DNA of 25,791 bases from assembly GCA_035371485.1 (NCBI GenBank), contig DAOOWV010000012.1:1-25791 (forward strand), read 5' to 3'. Shown piece after piece: positions 16,421-22,744 of this stretch. Within the stretch, counting starts at the first letter, position 1, and the number at the start of each line of letters is the position of its first letter. Source of the DNA: DAOOWV01 sp035371485 (lineage in GTDB: Bacteria > Patescibacteriota > Dojkabacteria > JAFGLO01). A program made the position numbers and the translations under genes. The notes beneath the pieces were generated by a model. The model was not told the origin of the DNA, searched no databases, and saw only the letters and a program-made list of their open reading frames with translations.

Positions 16421-17153
16421 TTTCTCTCTTTTTATTAGAAACTGACAATGCAAAACACATTGCAGTTATTTTTACATTTTGATATTTCTTTTTCAGAATT
16501 GATGATGCATTTTCTATTGTGGCTCCAGATGTGATCACGTCATCAAAGATAATAATTTTACCATTAGAAGGTAGAGAGTGGTTATTGTCAATTTCAAATG
16601 CATTTTCCATATTTGCTTCTCTTAGTTTAAATTTTAAAGTTGATTGAGGACGTGTATCTTTAGTTCTTTTCAATATATTAATATAATTGATATTAAGGAT
16701 TTGACTTATCCGCCTTGCAATTAATTCAGATTGGTTAAAACCTCTCCAACGCTCTCTGTTGGGGTGTAAAGGAATAGCTGTTATGAGTGTATTCGGATCA
16801 AATTTATATATTTTTAATCTCTCTTTAATTAGATCAATAATAATATCGAGTAATATATATCCATGTTGAAATTTGAAGTTTTTTAATAATTCTTTTGTAA
16901 TTTTATTATAATTATAAAAAGCAATGAGTCTTGATATACTAGTTTTTGATTCGCAATTTTTATGTGTTCTTCCCTGAAAACTTCCTTCTTTACATGCAAA
17001 ACATTGTTGAGCAAAAGCCATATTATCTTGATTACATTTATCGCATATCCATTTACCTCCCTTCTGGCAAATTACACAGTGTGGTGGAAAAATTAAATTT
17101 GAAATTGGCTCGATGATTTTCATCTTTTGTATTTTTATCAATTTTTCTATCAT
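16398..17153 (-). CDS. comF: ComF-family phosphoribosyltransferase-like protein
   Basis: A 251-residue ComF protein (family length about 220-250). The N-terminal zinc finger has C26, C29, C37, C40, C51, C54 and C67. It is followed by the ComF region with RERWRGFNQSELIA (133-146) and RTKDTRPQSTL (163-173), and then the PRTase-type PRPP loop IIFDDVITSGAT (201-212). ComF is needed for uptake of transforming DNA in naturally competent bacteria, probably at the cytoplasmic face with the ComFA helicase and DprA. Its presence in CPR genomes usually goes with a competence pilus. ATG 17153 is used as start; an in-frame ATG at 17123 is a possible alternative. The gene is convergent with the histidine kinase, whose last 23 bp it overlaps, and divergent from trxA. 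No comFA or comEC is in this window. Confidence 0.92.
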   Translation of the reverse strand: MIEKLIKIQKMKIIEPISNLIFPPHCVICQKGGKWICDKCNQDNMAFAQQCFACKEGSFQGRTHKNCESKTSISRLIAFYNYNKITKELLKNFKFQHGYILLDIIIDLIKERLKIYKFDPNTLITAIPLHPNRERWRGFNQSELIARRISQILNINYINILKRTKDTRPQSTLKFKLREANMENAFEIDNNHSLPSNGKIIIFDDVITSGATIENASSILKKKYQNVKITAMCFALSVSNKKREITSKDIP

Positions 17154-17270
17154 AATTGCATTTTAATACTTTAGCATCTAGGTTATAAGATCAAAAAGTT
17201 AACAGCATGTAATTATTGAGTTTAATTTAGGTGACGGATTGAAAGGAATATATGTTTTTTCCGTATCTTA

Positions 17271-17299
17271 TAAGTAAAATAATTTTTATAAATTACTTA
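17271..17299. promoter_or_regulatory. Inverted repeat over the trxA -35 (possible operator)
   Basis: TAAGTAA (17271-17277) and TTACTTA (17293-17299) form a perfect 7-bp inverted repeat with a 15-bp AT-only spacer. The right arm covers the -35 of the trxA promoter, the usual place for a repressor site. No cognate regulator is identified, and such repeats arise by chance in AT-rich DNA. The rest of the 198-bp comF/trxA gap shows nothing else recognisable. Confidence 0.35.
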
Positions 17300-17320
17300 G
17301 TTGTAATAATATGCTATAAT
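17293..17320 (+). promoter_or_regulatory. trxA-trmD promoter
   Basis: A consensus TATAAT (17315-17320) is preceded by an extended -10 TGC (17312-17314), and TTACTT (17293-17298) lies 16 bp upstream. Transcription near 17327 excludes the upstream in-frame TTG at 17325 as a start and supports the ATG at 17352, giving a leader of about 25 nt. Confidence 0.65.
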
Positions 17321-17351
17321 TAATTTGGATATAATTTTTGAAGAATATTTT

Positions 17352-17675
17352 ATGGCAAAGCAATTTACAGATTCTGATTTTGCTACTTCTGTTGAACAGT
17401 TTAAAGGGTTAGCAATTGTTGATTTCTGGGCTAGTTGGTGTGGACCTTGTTTGATGGTTGGACCAGTTATTGAAGAACTCGTTGAAGAATATAAGGATAA
17501 TCCTGGTATAATTGTTGGGAAAGTAAATGTTGATGATTGTAGAGAAATTGCGTCTAAATATGAAATAATGAGTATTCCTACTGTATTGATTTTTAAGGAT
17601 GGTCAAGTTGTTGAAACTATTGTCGGTGCAAGAAACAAAATGGGATATATGCAAATGATTGATAAACATAAATAA
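17352..17675 (+). CDS. trxA: Thioredoxin
   Basis: A 107-residue thioredoxin, the normal size for the family. The redox-active WCGPC motif is at residues 29-33 and the cis-proline SIPT has P76. The protein reduces disulfides of cytoplasmic proteins with electrons from thioredoxin reductase, which is not in the window. ATG 17352 is chosen because the longer frame from TTG 17325 would begin upstream of the likely transcription start and adds nine residues that do not match the family. The gene is followed after 15 bp by trmD, so the two probably share a transcript from the TATAAT promoter upstream. D24 (the buried Asp of thioredoxins, in VDFWASW) is present. Confidence 0.96.
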   Translation: MAKQFTDSDFATSVEQFKGLAIVDFWASWCGPCLMVGPVIEELVEEYKDNPGIIVGKVNVDDCREIASKYEIMSIPTVLIFKDGQVVETIVGARNKMGYMQMIDKHK

Positions 17676-17690
17676 TTATTCAATTAGTCT

Positions 17691-18329
17691 GTGAAAATCA
17701 AAATTCTAACTGCGTTCCCTTCATTTGTAACATCAATAAAGGATTTCAGTATTATTAAAAGAGCAATTGATAAATCTTTGGTAGATATTGAAGTTTTTGA
17801 CCTTAGAAAGTGGGGGATTGGTACTTATAAACAGATTGATGATACTCCATTTAGTGGTGGTGCAGGAATGTTATATATGATTGAACCTATCTACAATGCA
17901 CTTTCCGAAATTAAAGGTCCAAATTCTCATGTTATTGCTACCAGTGCCAAAGGTACTAGGCTTAACTATTCGAAATCAAAGCAACTTGCCTCTGAGAGTG
18001 AAATATTAATAATTTGTGGTCATTATGAGGGTATCGATTTTCGTGTACACGAGAATTTGGTAGATGAGTCAATCAGTATAGGAGACTATGTTTTATCTGG
18101 TGGTGAATTAGCATCAATGGTTATAGTAGATTCAGTTGTGAGATTGTTGCCCGGAGTAATTAATGCTGAGTCTTTGTCTGAAGAAACGAACGAAGAGTAT
18201 TTAGAGTATCCTCAATTTACAAGACCAAGTGATTTCAAGGGGATGAAAGTACCAGAAGTACTTCTTTCAGGAGATCACAACAAAATAAAACAGTGGAAAG
18301 ACAAACATAAATTTCATGTAAAACACTAA
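17691..18329 (+). CDS. trmD: tRNA (guanine-37-N1)-methyltransferase TrmD, short form
   Basis: A 212-residue SPOUT methyltransferase that makes m1G37 in tRNAs reading CNN codons, preventing +1 frameshifts. The trefoil-knot SAM site is visible: the strand at 80-86, CGHYEGIDFRV (109-119) and SIGDYVLSGGEL (129-140). TRPSDFKGMKVPEVLLSGDH (177-196) belongs to the C-terminal domain. The protein stops soon after the conserved W202, about 30 residues short of E. coli or B. subtilis TrmD, so the last helices of the C-terminal domain are missing. The start codon is GTG at 17691, supported by the family N-terminus (KILTAFPSF) and by its position 15 bp after trxA. It converges with the regulator gene, overlapping it by 4 bp. 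Confidence 0.95.
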   Translation: MKIKILTAFPSFVTSIKDFSIIKRAIDKSLVDIEVFDLRKWGIGTYKQIDDTPFSGGAGMLYMIEPIYNALSEIKGPNSHVIATSAKGTRLNYSKSKQLASESEILIICGHYEGIDFRVHENLVDESISIGDYVLSGGELASMVIVDSVVRLLPGVINAESLSEETNEEYLEYPQFTRPSDFKGMKVPEVLLSGDHNKIKQWKDKHKFHVKH

Positions 18330-18898
18330 AGAATTTCCTTACCAATTAATACGATGTGGTCGTTGTTTAATATGTTTTCAATAAATATATCTTTCTTTTT
18401 CCTTCTAAAATCGAAGTCTTCTCTTGAAATTACAGTATATTTGATTTCTCTTCTTTGCTCAACTTCGACCTCTTTTATTAATTGTCCGGTTACGGGAATT
18501 ATTATTTCCCCTACAAGTAATAAATCGATATCATATTGATTTTTATGTACGTTCTTAATGTAATTATTGGTTATTATTGCAAGATCTACGTTTCCGATAT
18601 TCTTCTTGTTCTCAACGATTTTTCTACCAAGTCCAGTAGTTTTGTAAATCATTTTGGTGAATTCCTCCAGAAGTAAAAAGTTTTTATTAATAAAGAAATA
18701 TTTCTTTTTTCCTGCAAATTCAGAAGATAAGAAACCAATCTTTACTAGGTTGCTTAATTCTCTACTTACAGCGTTGACTTGCTTTTTGGTTAATCGAGAT
18801 AAATTTCTAAGATGGAATTTTTCGTTATGATGGTGAATAAAAAGAGTAATTATATCTCTTCTTGTATCTGCAGTTATAACTTGACTTAAAATGTCCAT
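18326..18898 (-). CDS. Winged-helix regulator with degenerate nucleotidyltransferase-like domain
   Basis: A 190-residue protein. The first 70 residues form an ArsR/MarR-like winged helix (RRDIITLFI, helix LRNLSRLTKKQVNAVSRELSNL, wing GKKKYFFIN). The C-terminal half (about 105-190) resembles the minimal nucleotidyltransferase (pol beta-like) domain found fused to winged helices in archaea and CPR bacteria. The DIDLLLVG strand with its DxD pair is kept, but the GSxAxG loop before it has become TNNYIKN, so catalysis is doubtful. A likely role is a DNA-binding regulator. ATG 18898 is used as start rather than ATG 18910, because the TATAAT at 18915-18920 would start transcription at about 18908, inside the upstream ATG. 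It is divergent from folD across a gap full of palindromes, so it probably regulates itself and/or folD. Confidence 0.75.
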   Translation of the reverse strand: MDILSQVITADTRRDIITLFIHHHNEKFHLRNLSRLTKKQVNAVSRELSNLVKIGFLSSEFAGKKKYFFINKNFLLLEEFTKMIYKTTGLGRKIVENKKNIGNVDLAIITNNYIKNVHKNQYDIDLLLVGEIIIPVTGQLIKEVEVEQRREIKYTVISREDFDFRRKKKDIFIENILNNDHIVLIGKEIL

Positions 18899-18914
18899 AT
18901 TTATATTCATATAA

Positions 18915-18923
18915 ATTATATCA
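18915..18923 (-). promoter_or_regulatory. Extended -10 promoter of the regulator gene
   Basis: On the minus strand TGATATAAT is a perfect extended -10 (TGn plus TATAAT). No good -35 is seen at 17 bp. Predicted start near 18908 gives about 10 nt of leader before ATG 18898. Confidence 0.55.
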
Positions 18924-18946
18924 GCTATTTACATTTTATCACATCA

Positions 18947-18990
18947 ATTGTGAACAATCAATTATTTCAAAATGGTCAAATTGTATTTGA
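18947..18990. promoter_or_regulatory. Two inverted repeats in the regulator/folD gap
   Basis: ATTGT-GA-ACAAT (18947-18958) and TCAAAT-TGT-ATTTGA (18976-18990) are perfect 5-2-5 and 6-3-6 inverted repeats. With the 22-bp palindrome at 19004 there are three dyads within 80 bp between divergent genes, as expected for operators of the adjacent HTH protein. Their sequences differ from each other, which weakens a single-regulator model. Confidence 0.4.
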
Positions 18991-19003
18991 TAAAGTCAAG
19001 AGA

Positions 19004-19025
19004 TTATGTTATTATAATAACATAA
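19004..19025. promoter_or_regulatory. 22-bp perfect palindrome over the folD -10
   Basis: The half-site TTATGTTATTA is followed directly by its exact reverse complement. The centre contains the -10 hexamer TATAAT (19013-19018), and the folD ATG is 15 bp further on. A TTGATA (18987-18992) stands 20 bp upstream of the -10. A dimeric regulator bound here would block RNA polymerase; the divergent winged-helix gene is the natural candidate. As RNA it would be a weak all-AU-rich hairpin, so a DNA site is more likely. Confidence 0.6.
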
Positions 19026-19040
19026 AATTATTGTTAATAT

Positions 19041-19871
19041 ATGAAAATTTTGGATGGTATACAAATTGCAAATGAAATTTTAGCAGATGTTAAGTTAAAA
19101 GTGGAACTAGAGAAATGGAAAATCAAGCCACATCTTGCAATAATAATTGTAGGCGATGATTATGGGAGTAAGATGTATGTTGCAATGAAAAAAAAGAGAG
19201 CAAATGAAGTTGGAATTGAATGTACAGTTTTTGCTTTTGATACTAATAGTTCAACAATTGAAATTATTGAAAAAATAAAAGAGTTAAATCTGAATGATAC
19301 TTATACTGGAATTATGGTTCAACTTCCTTTGCCTTCCCAAATTGATACAATTGAAGTTGTGAACTCAATTGTATTTAGCAAAGATGTGGATGGTTTAGGG
19401 GCCTATAATTTAGGAAGAATCTTTCAAAAAAAGGCATATATTGTTCCAGCAACGGCACTTGGAGTTATAAGACTATTGGAAAAGTATAAAATTAGTTTAG
19501 AAGGTAAAAATGCGGTTATTATAGGGACAAGTCCATATATTGGTAAACCACTAGCTGGACTCCTTTTAAATAGGAGAAGTACAGTTACTCTTTGCCATAG
19601 GAGTACGATAAATTTGAAAAGTATTACCCAAAAGGCAGATATCTTAATTTCTGCGATGGGTAATCCAAAGATGATAACCGAAGACTGGATAAAGGAAGGA
19701 GCTGTTTTAATAGATGTTGGAATTTCTAAAGATCCTAAAACAGGAAAAGTATGTGGAGATTTTGATTTTGAAAGTGTTAAGGATAAATGTTCTTATATTA
19801 CACCGGTTCCAGGTGGGGTTGGACCAATGACTATTGCATCCTTGCTTGAAAACGTTATATCAATAGGGTGA
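19041..19871 (+). CDS. folD: Bifunctional methylenetetrahydrofolate dehydrogenase / cyclohydrolase FolD
   Basis: A 276-residue cytoplasmic enzyme interconverting 5,10-methylene-, methenyl- and 10-formyl-tetrahydrofolate with NAD(P)+. Family motifs are SKMYVAMKKKRANEVGI (43-59, holding the catalytic Tyr and Lys), VQLPLP (about 93-98), KDVDG (about 114-118), the dinucleotide-binding IGTSPYIGKPLAGLLL (about 161-176), and the C-terminal PVPGGVGPMTIASLLEN. The PCTP motif of many FolDs is PATA here, a modest change. Length is normal (about 280). It starts the one-carbon cluster folD - glyA - folC-like and supplies formyl-THF for initiator tRNA and purines. The upstream palindrome suggests repression by the neighbouring regulator. 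The ATG start fits the family N-terminus (ILDG). Confidence 0.96.
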   Translation: MKILDGIQIANEILADVKLKVELEKWKIKPHLAIIIVGDDYGSKMYVAMKKKRANEVGIECTVFAFDTNSSTIEIIEKIKELNLNDTYTGIMVQLPLPSQIDTIEVVNSIVFSKDVDGLGAYNLGRIFQKKAYIVPATALGVIRLLEKYKISLEGKNAVIIGTSPYIGKPLAGLLLNRRSTVTLCHRSTINLKSITQKADILISAMGNPKMITEDWIKEGAVLIDVGISKDPKTGKVCGDFDFESVKDKCSYITPVPGGVGPMTIASLLENVISIG

Positions 19872-19884
19872 AATATGGAATAAA

Positions 19885-19913
19885 TTTATAGATGAATTGT
19901 TTTGCTTTATAAT
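19885..19913 (+). promoter_or_regulatory. glyA promoter
   Basis: TTTATA (19885-19890), 17-bp spacer and a consensus TATAAT (19908-19913). Start near 19920 supports the internal ATG at 19954 as the glyA start rather than the longer frame beginning at 19897. Confidence 0.5.
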
Positions 19914-19953
19914 TCGTGATCATCATTATGAACTTAAGTTGATTATTATAAAA

Positions 19954-21306
19954 ATGAGCCAATTATCGAAAGTAGATCCACAGGTGGATGCAATTTTAAA
20001 ATCAGAGATAGAAAGACAACAAAAAACACTTTCTTTAATTCCCTCAGAAAATTTTGCATCAAAAGCTGTGAGAGAGGTGGTTGGTTCTGTCTTCATGAAT
20101 AAATATTCTGAAGGTTACCCTGGTAAAAGGTTTTATGAAGGTAATAGTAATATCGATGATCTCGAAAGACTTGCAATAAAAAGAGCTAAAAAAGCTTTTA
20201 GCTTGCCCAAAAATTGGGGGGTAAATGTTCAGGCTTTATCTGGAAGTTCTGCGAATATTGCGGTTTTATTAGCTTTATTAACTCCTGGGGATAAAATTTT
20301 GAGTATGTATTTGCCAGACGGAGGGCATTTATCTCATGGATGGTCATTTTCTAAACAAATGGCAACTGAAAAAGATAAATTTGTATATAGAGGGGGAGAA
20401 AGGAAAGTTAATGTGGTATCAAAAATATTTAGTGTAATTCAGTACAAAAGTGATCCTAAAACGCAAGTGTTTAATTATGATGAAATTGAAAGAATCGCTT
20501 TAGAGGAGAAACCTCGTTTAATAATTACTGGAGGGACTGCATATCCAAGAGAGATCGATTATAAAAGAATGAGAGATATCGCAAATAAGGTTGGGGCTTA
20601 TTATCTTGCTGATATTGCTCATGAAGCGGGCCTGATTGCATCGGGTGTTAATAAATCCCCTGTAGGAATAGCTGATGTAGTAACAATGACAACTCACAAG
20701 ACCCTAAGATGTAATAGAGGGGCAATTATTTTGGCAAAAAAAGAAATAATTAAATTAGTGAACAGTTCTATTTTCCCGGGGTTACAAGGAGGGCCACATA
20801 ATCACTCAATTGCAGGAATTGCTGTGGGGTTAGGTGAAGTTTTAACTTCAGAATTTAAAGATTATGCAAGACAAATAGTAGAAAATGCTCAGCTATTGTC
20901 AACAGAATTAATAAAAAGGGGATTTAATGTAGTAACTGGAGGTACTGATAAACATTTAATACTTATTGATTTAAATAATTTTGGTGTATTGGGTAAAAAA
21001 TTTGCAAGAGCGTTAGCGTATGCTGGGATTGTTGCTAATAAAAACACAATGCCAGGAGAAACTCGTTCACCCAACGATCCTTCAGCAATAAGATTAGGAA
21101 CACCTTTTGTTACGACAAGAGGAATGAAAGAAAAAGAAATGAAACAGATAGCAAAGTGGGTTTATGAAGTAATGGAAATATGTCAAAATTATAAAAGCAT
21201 TGATGATTTCGATAAGTTCGAGAGTAAAATTGCATCTGATAGTGGAATATTAAGGATAAGAGCTGAAGTAAGTGATTTGTGTATTCAATTTCCTTTAGAT
21301 GTTTAA
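19954..21306 (+). CDS. glyA: Serine hydroxymethyltransferase
   Basis: A 450-residue PLP enzyme that converts serine and THF to glycine and 5,10-methylene-THF, the main entry of one-carbon units. The PLP-binding lysine is K249 in TMTTHKTLR (244-252). LSLIPSENFAS (26-36), NKYSEGYPGKRFYEGN (49-64) and DIAHEAGLIASG (220-231) are family motifs. FYEGNSNIDDLE replaces the more usual YYGGxxYVDxxE, a divergence also outside the active-site lysine region. ATG 19954 is used because the preceding 19 residues of the open frame do not match the family and lie at or before the predicted transcription start. It is followed two bases after its stop by the folC-like GTG, so these two genes are tightly coupled. 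Confidence 0.96.
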   Translation: MSQLSKVDPQVDAILKSEIERQQKTLSLIPSENFASKAVREVVGSVFMNKYSEGYPGKRFYEGNSNIDDLERLAIKRAKKAFSLPKNWGVNVQALSGSSANIAVLLALLTPGDKILSMYLPDGGHLSHGWSFSKQMATEKDKFVYRGGERKVNVVSKIFSVIQYKSDPKTQVFNYDEIERIALEEKPRLIITGGTAYPREIDYKRMRDIANKVGAYYLADIAHEAGLIASGVNKSPVGIADVVTMTTHKTLRCNRGAIILAKKEIIKLVNSSIFPGLQGGPHNHSIAGIAVGLGEVLTSEFKDYARQIVENAQLLSTELIKRGFNVVTGGTDKHLILIDLNNFGVLGKKFARALAYAGIVANKNTMPGETRSPNDPSAIRLGTPFVTTRGMKEKEMKQIAKWVYEVMEICQNYKSIDDFDKFESKIASDSGILRIRAEVSDLCIQFPLDV

Positions 21307-21308
21307 AC

Positions 21309-22562
21309 GTGAAATATAAAAATTTCGATGAATGGTTCAGTGACTTTAATTCATCCAAAAGATACAAGGCAAATTATCAAGGTAAAGATTTACGTCCATT
21401 AAGGGTCAAATTTGCTATTAATCTATTACCTGAACTTTCATATCTTAATACAGTAAAAAAAATTCACGTTACCGGTAGTAGTGGTAAAAGTTCATGTTCT
21501 AAAATATGGGGAGAATTTCTCTATCATAACGGTTTTTCTGCAGGAGTGATAACTAAACCTCACGTGTGTAAATATAACGAAAGATATTGGTTTAATGGTG
21601 ATTTGGCTGATGATAAAACAATTCTGCCAATATTTGAAAAAGTGATGAAAATTAATGAACAAGTGGGTGCGAATTCCAATTATGGATCCTTGAGATATGT
21701 TGAGGCAATGTTTATTGTAGGTTTATTGTATTTTTCCAAGATGAAATTAGACTATTTAGTGATTGAAGCTGGTATTGGGGCTTTATATGATTATACAAAT
21801 GTTTTTGAACAATGGGAGGTTGGGGTTATTACGTCAGTTCATAATGAACACAGAAGACGATTAGGAGGATCAATAGACTCAATAATAGGACATAAAGTTG
21901 CTATAGCTAACAAGTCAAAAAGGGCATATGTTTTAGAAAAGTCATTAACAATGCAAAAAAGTATCGTGAGTAAAATCCATAAAGATGTCGAGATTTTAAA
22001 ATTAAATAATAGTTTTGAGGTTAGAAATAGACAAGTTTATATCATGGATAATGGAATTTTAGAAAAAAAGATTCCACTAAATACCAATTTAGTTTCTGAT
22101 GGGCATTTAGTTGATTTAGCCTCTGTTGTCCATTTTGTAAATTCTAAAATTAAAGTTAACGATGAAATTTCATATAATATTAAGCTTTTAGGTAGGTTAG
22201 ACACAAAGGAATTTAATGACAAATTATTAGTTTTTGATACTGCACATACACCTGAATCTGTCGCAGGAGTTATAAATACTGTTAATAAAATTTATCCAAG
22301 TACTTCGAAATATTTATTTTTAGCTGTAACTGGAAAAAAGAAGGGGAAGAGAATGATTGAGTTGATAAAGTCAAATGTTAATAAAATATATACTGTTAGG
22401 TTAAAGATTAAGGGAGTTCCTTTTAATTATTATTCTAATTTGGGGGAGCAAGAAATTGATATTAATGAAATATTGAGTGAAATTGATAAGTTGCCTAAAG
22501 ATTCGATAATAATCTTTACAGGTTCAATATATTATGTGGGTTATGTGATGGGAATTTTCTAA
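21309..22562 (+). CDS. folC: FolC-like folylpolyglutamate synthase (Mur-ligase family)
   Basis: A 417-residue ATP-dependent ligase of the Mur/FolC family that would add glutamates to folates to retain them in the cell. The P-loop is GSSGKSS (56-62), where FolC usually has GTNGKGS. EAGIGALYDYTNVF matches the FolC EVGLGGRLDATNVI signature, VHNEHRRRLGG with the following GHKVAI matches the DHxxxLG...K region (the Lys is normally carbamylated), and FDTAHTPES corresponds to LDGAHNPE. The C-terminus ends with the FTGSIYYVG strand. The several substitutions make it a divergent member. GTG 21309 is chosen as start, two bases after the glyA stop; an earlier GTG at 21279 would overlap glyA and add unrelated residues. 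In a genome without de novo folate synthesis it would act as a polyglutamylase rather than dihydrofolate synthase. Confidence 0.85.
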   Translation: MKYKNFDEWFSDFNSSKRYKANYQGKDLRPLRVKFAINLLPELSYLNTVKKIHVTGSSGKSSCSKIWGEFLYHNGFSAGVITKPHVCKYNERYWFNGDLADDKTILPIFEKVMKINEQVGANSNYGSLRYVEAMFIVGLLYFSKMKLDYLVIEAGIGALYDYTNVFEQWEVGVITSVHNEHRRRLGGSIDSIIGHKVAIANKSKRAYVLEKSLTMQKSIVSKIHKDVEILKLNNSFEVRNRQVYIMDNGILEKKIPLNTNLVSDGHLVDLASVVHFVNSKIKVNDEISYNIKLLGRLDTKEFNDKLLVFDTAHTPESVAGVINTVNKIYPSTSKYLFLAVTGKKKGKRMIELIKSNVNKIYTVRLKIKGVPFNYYSNLGEQEIDINEILSEIDKLPKDSIIIFTGSIYYVGYVMGIF

Positions 22563-22567
22563 TTGTC

Positions 22568-22597
22568 TTTACAAATTTATCCCAAATATGGTAGCAT
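22568..22597 (+). promoter_or_regulatory. Possible upstream tuf promoter P1
   Basis: TTTACA (22568-22573), 18-bp spacer and TAGCAT (22592-22597) preceded by TGG. It would give a leader of about 140 nt to tuf. It is weaker than P2 and may be fortuitous. Confidence 0.3.
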
Positions 22598-22610
22598 ACT
22601 TGTCGAGTAG

Positions 22611-22622
22611 GTGAAATTTCAC
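22611..22622. repeat. 12-bp perfect palindrome GTGAAATTTCAC
   Basis: A perfect palindrome followed by TTTT, lying between the folC-like gene and tuf P2. It could be an operator or a minimal terminator stem (four pairs around AATT). No further evidence favours either. Confidence 0.35.
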
Positions 22623-22657
22623 TTTTGGACCAATTTCTGTTTGTTATTAAACGGCTG

Positions 22658-22686
22658 TTGCAATTTTAAAAGTGATATGATACACT
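22658..22686 (+). promoter_or_regulatory. tuf promoter P2
   Basis: TTGCAA (22658-22663), 17-bp spacer ending in an extended TGA, and TACACT (22681-22686). The segment after the -10 is ACCCCAGC, unusually GC-rich for this genome. Transcription would begin near 22694. The leader of about 50 nt can fold AGCT-T-CTG against CAG-AGCT (22692-22717 region, one bulged T). No Shine-Dalgarno sequence precedes the ATG at 22745. Confidence 0.65.
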
Positions 22687-22744
22687 ACCCCAGCTTCTGT
22701 TATTTTGTACAGAGCTTTTCAGATAATTTTATTACAAAATAATT

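Noticed and set aside
17325..17351. Upstream TTG start for trxA
   Set aside because: It lies before the predicted transcription start and adds residues absent from thioredoxins.
18201..18218. Possible catalytic change in TrmD (LEYPQFTRP where E. coli has LDCPHYTRP)
   Set aside because: Glu at this position (LEYPQYTRP and similar) is, as I recall, common in TrmD of other bacteria, so it is not unusual.
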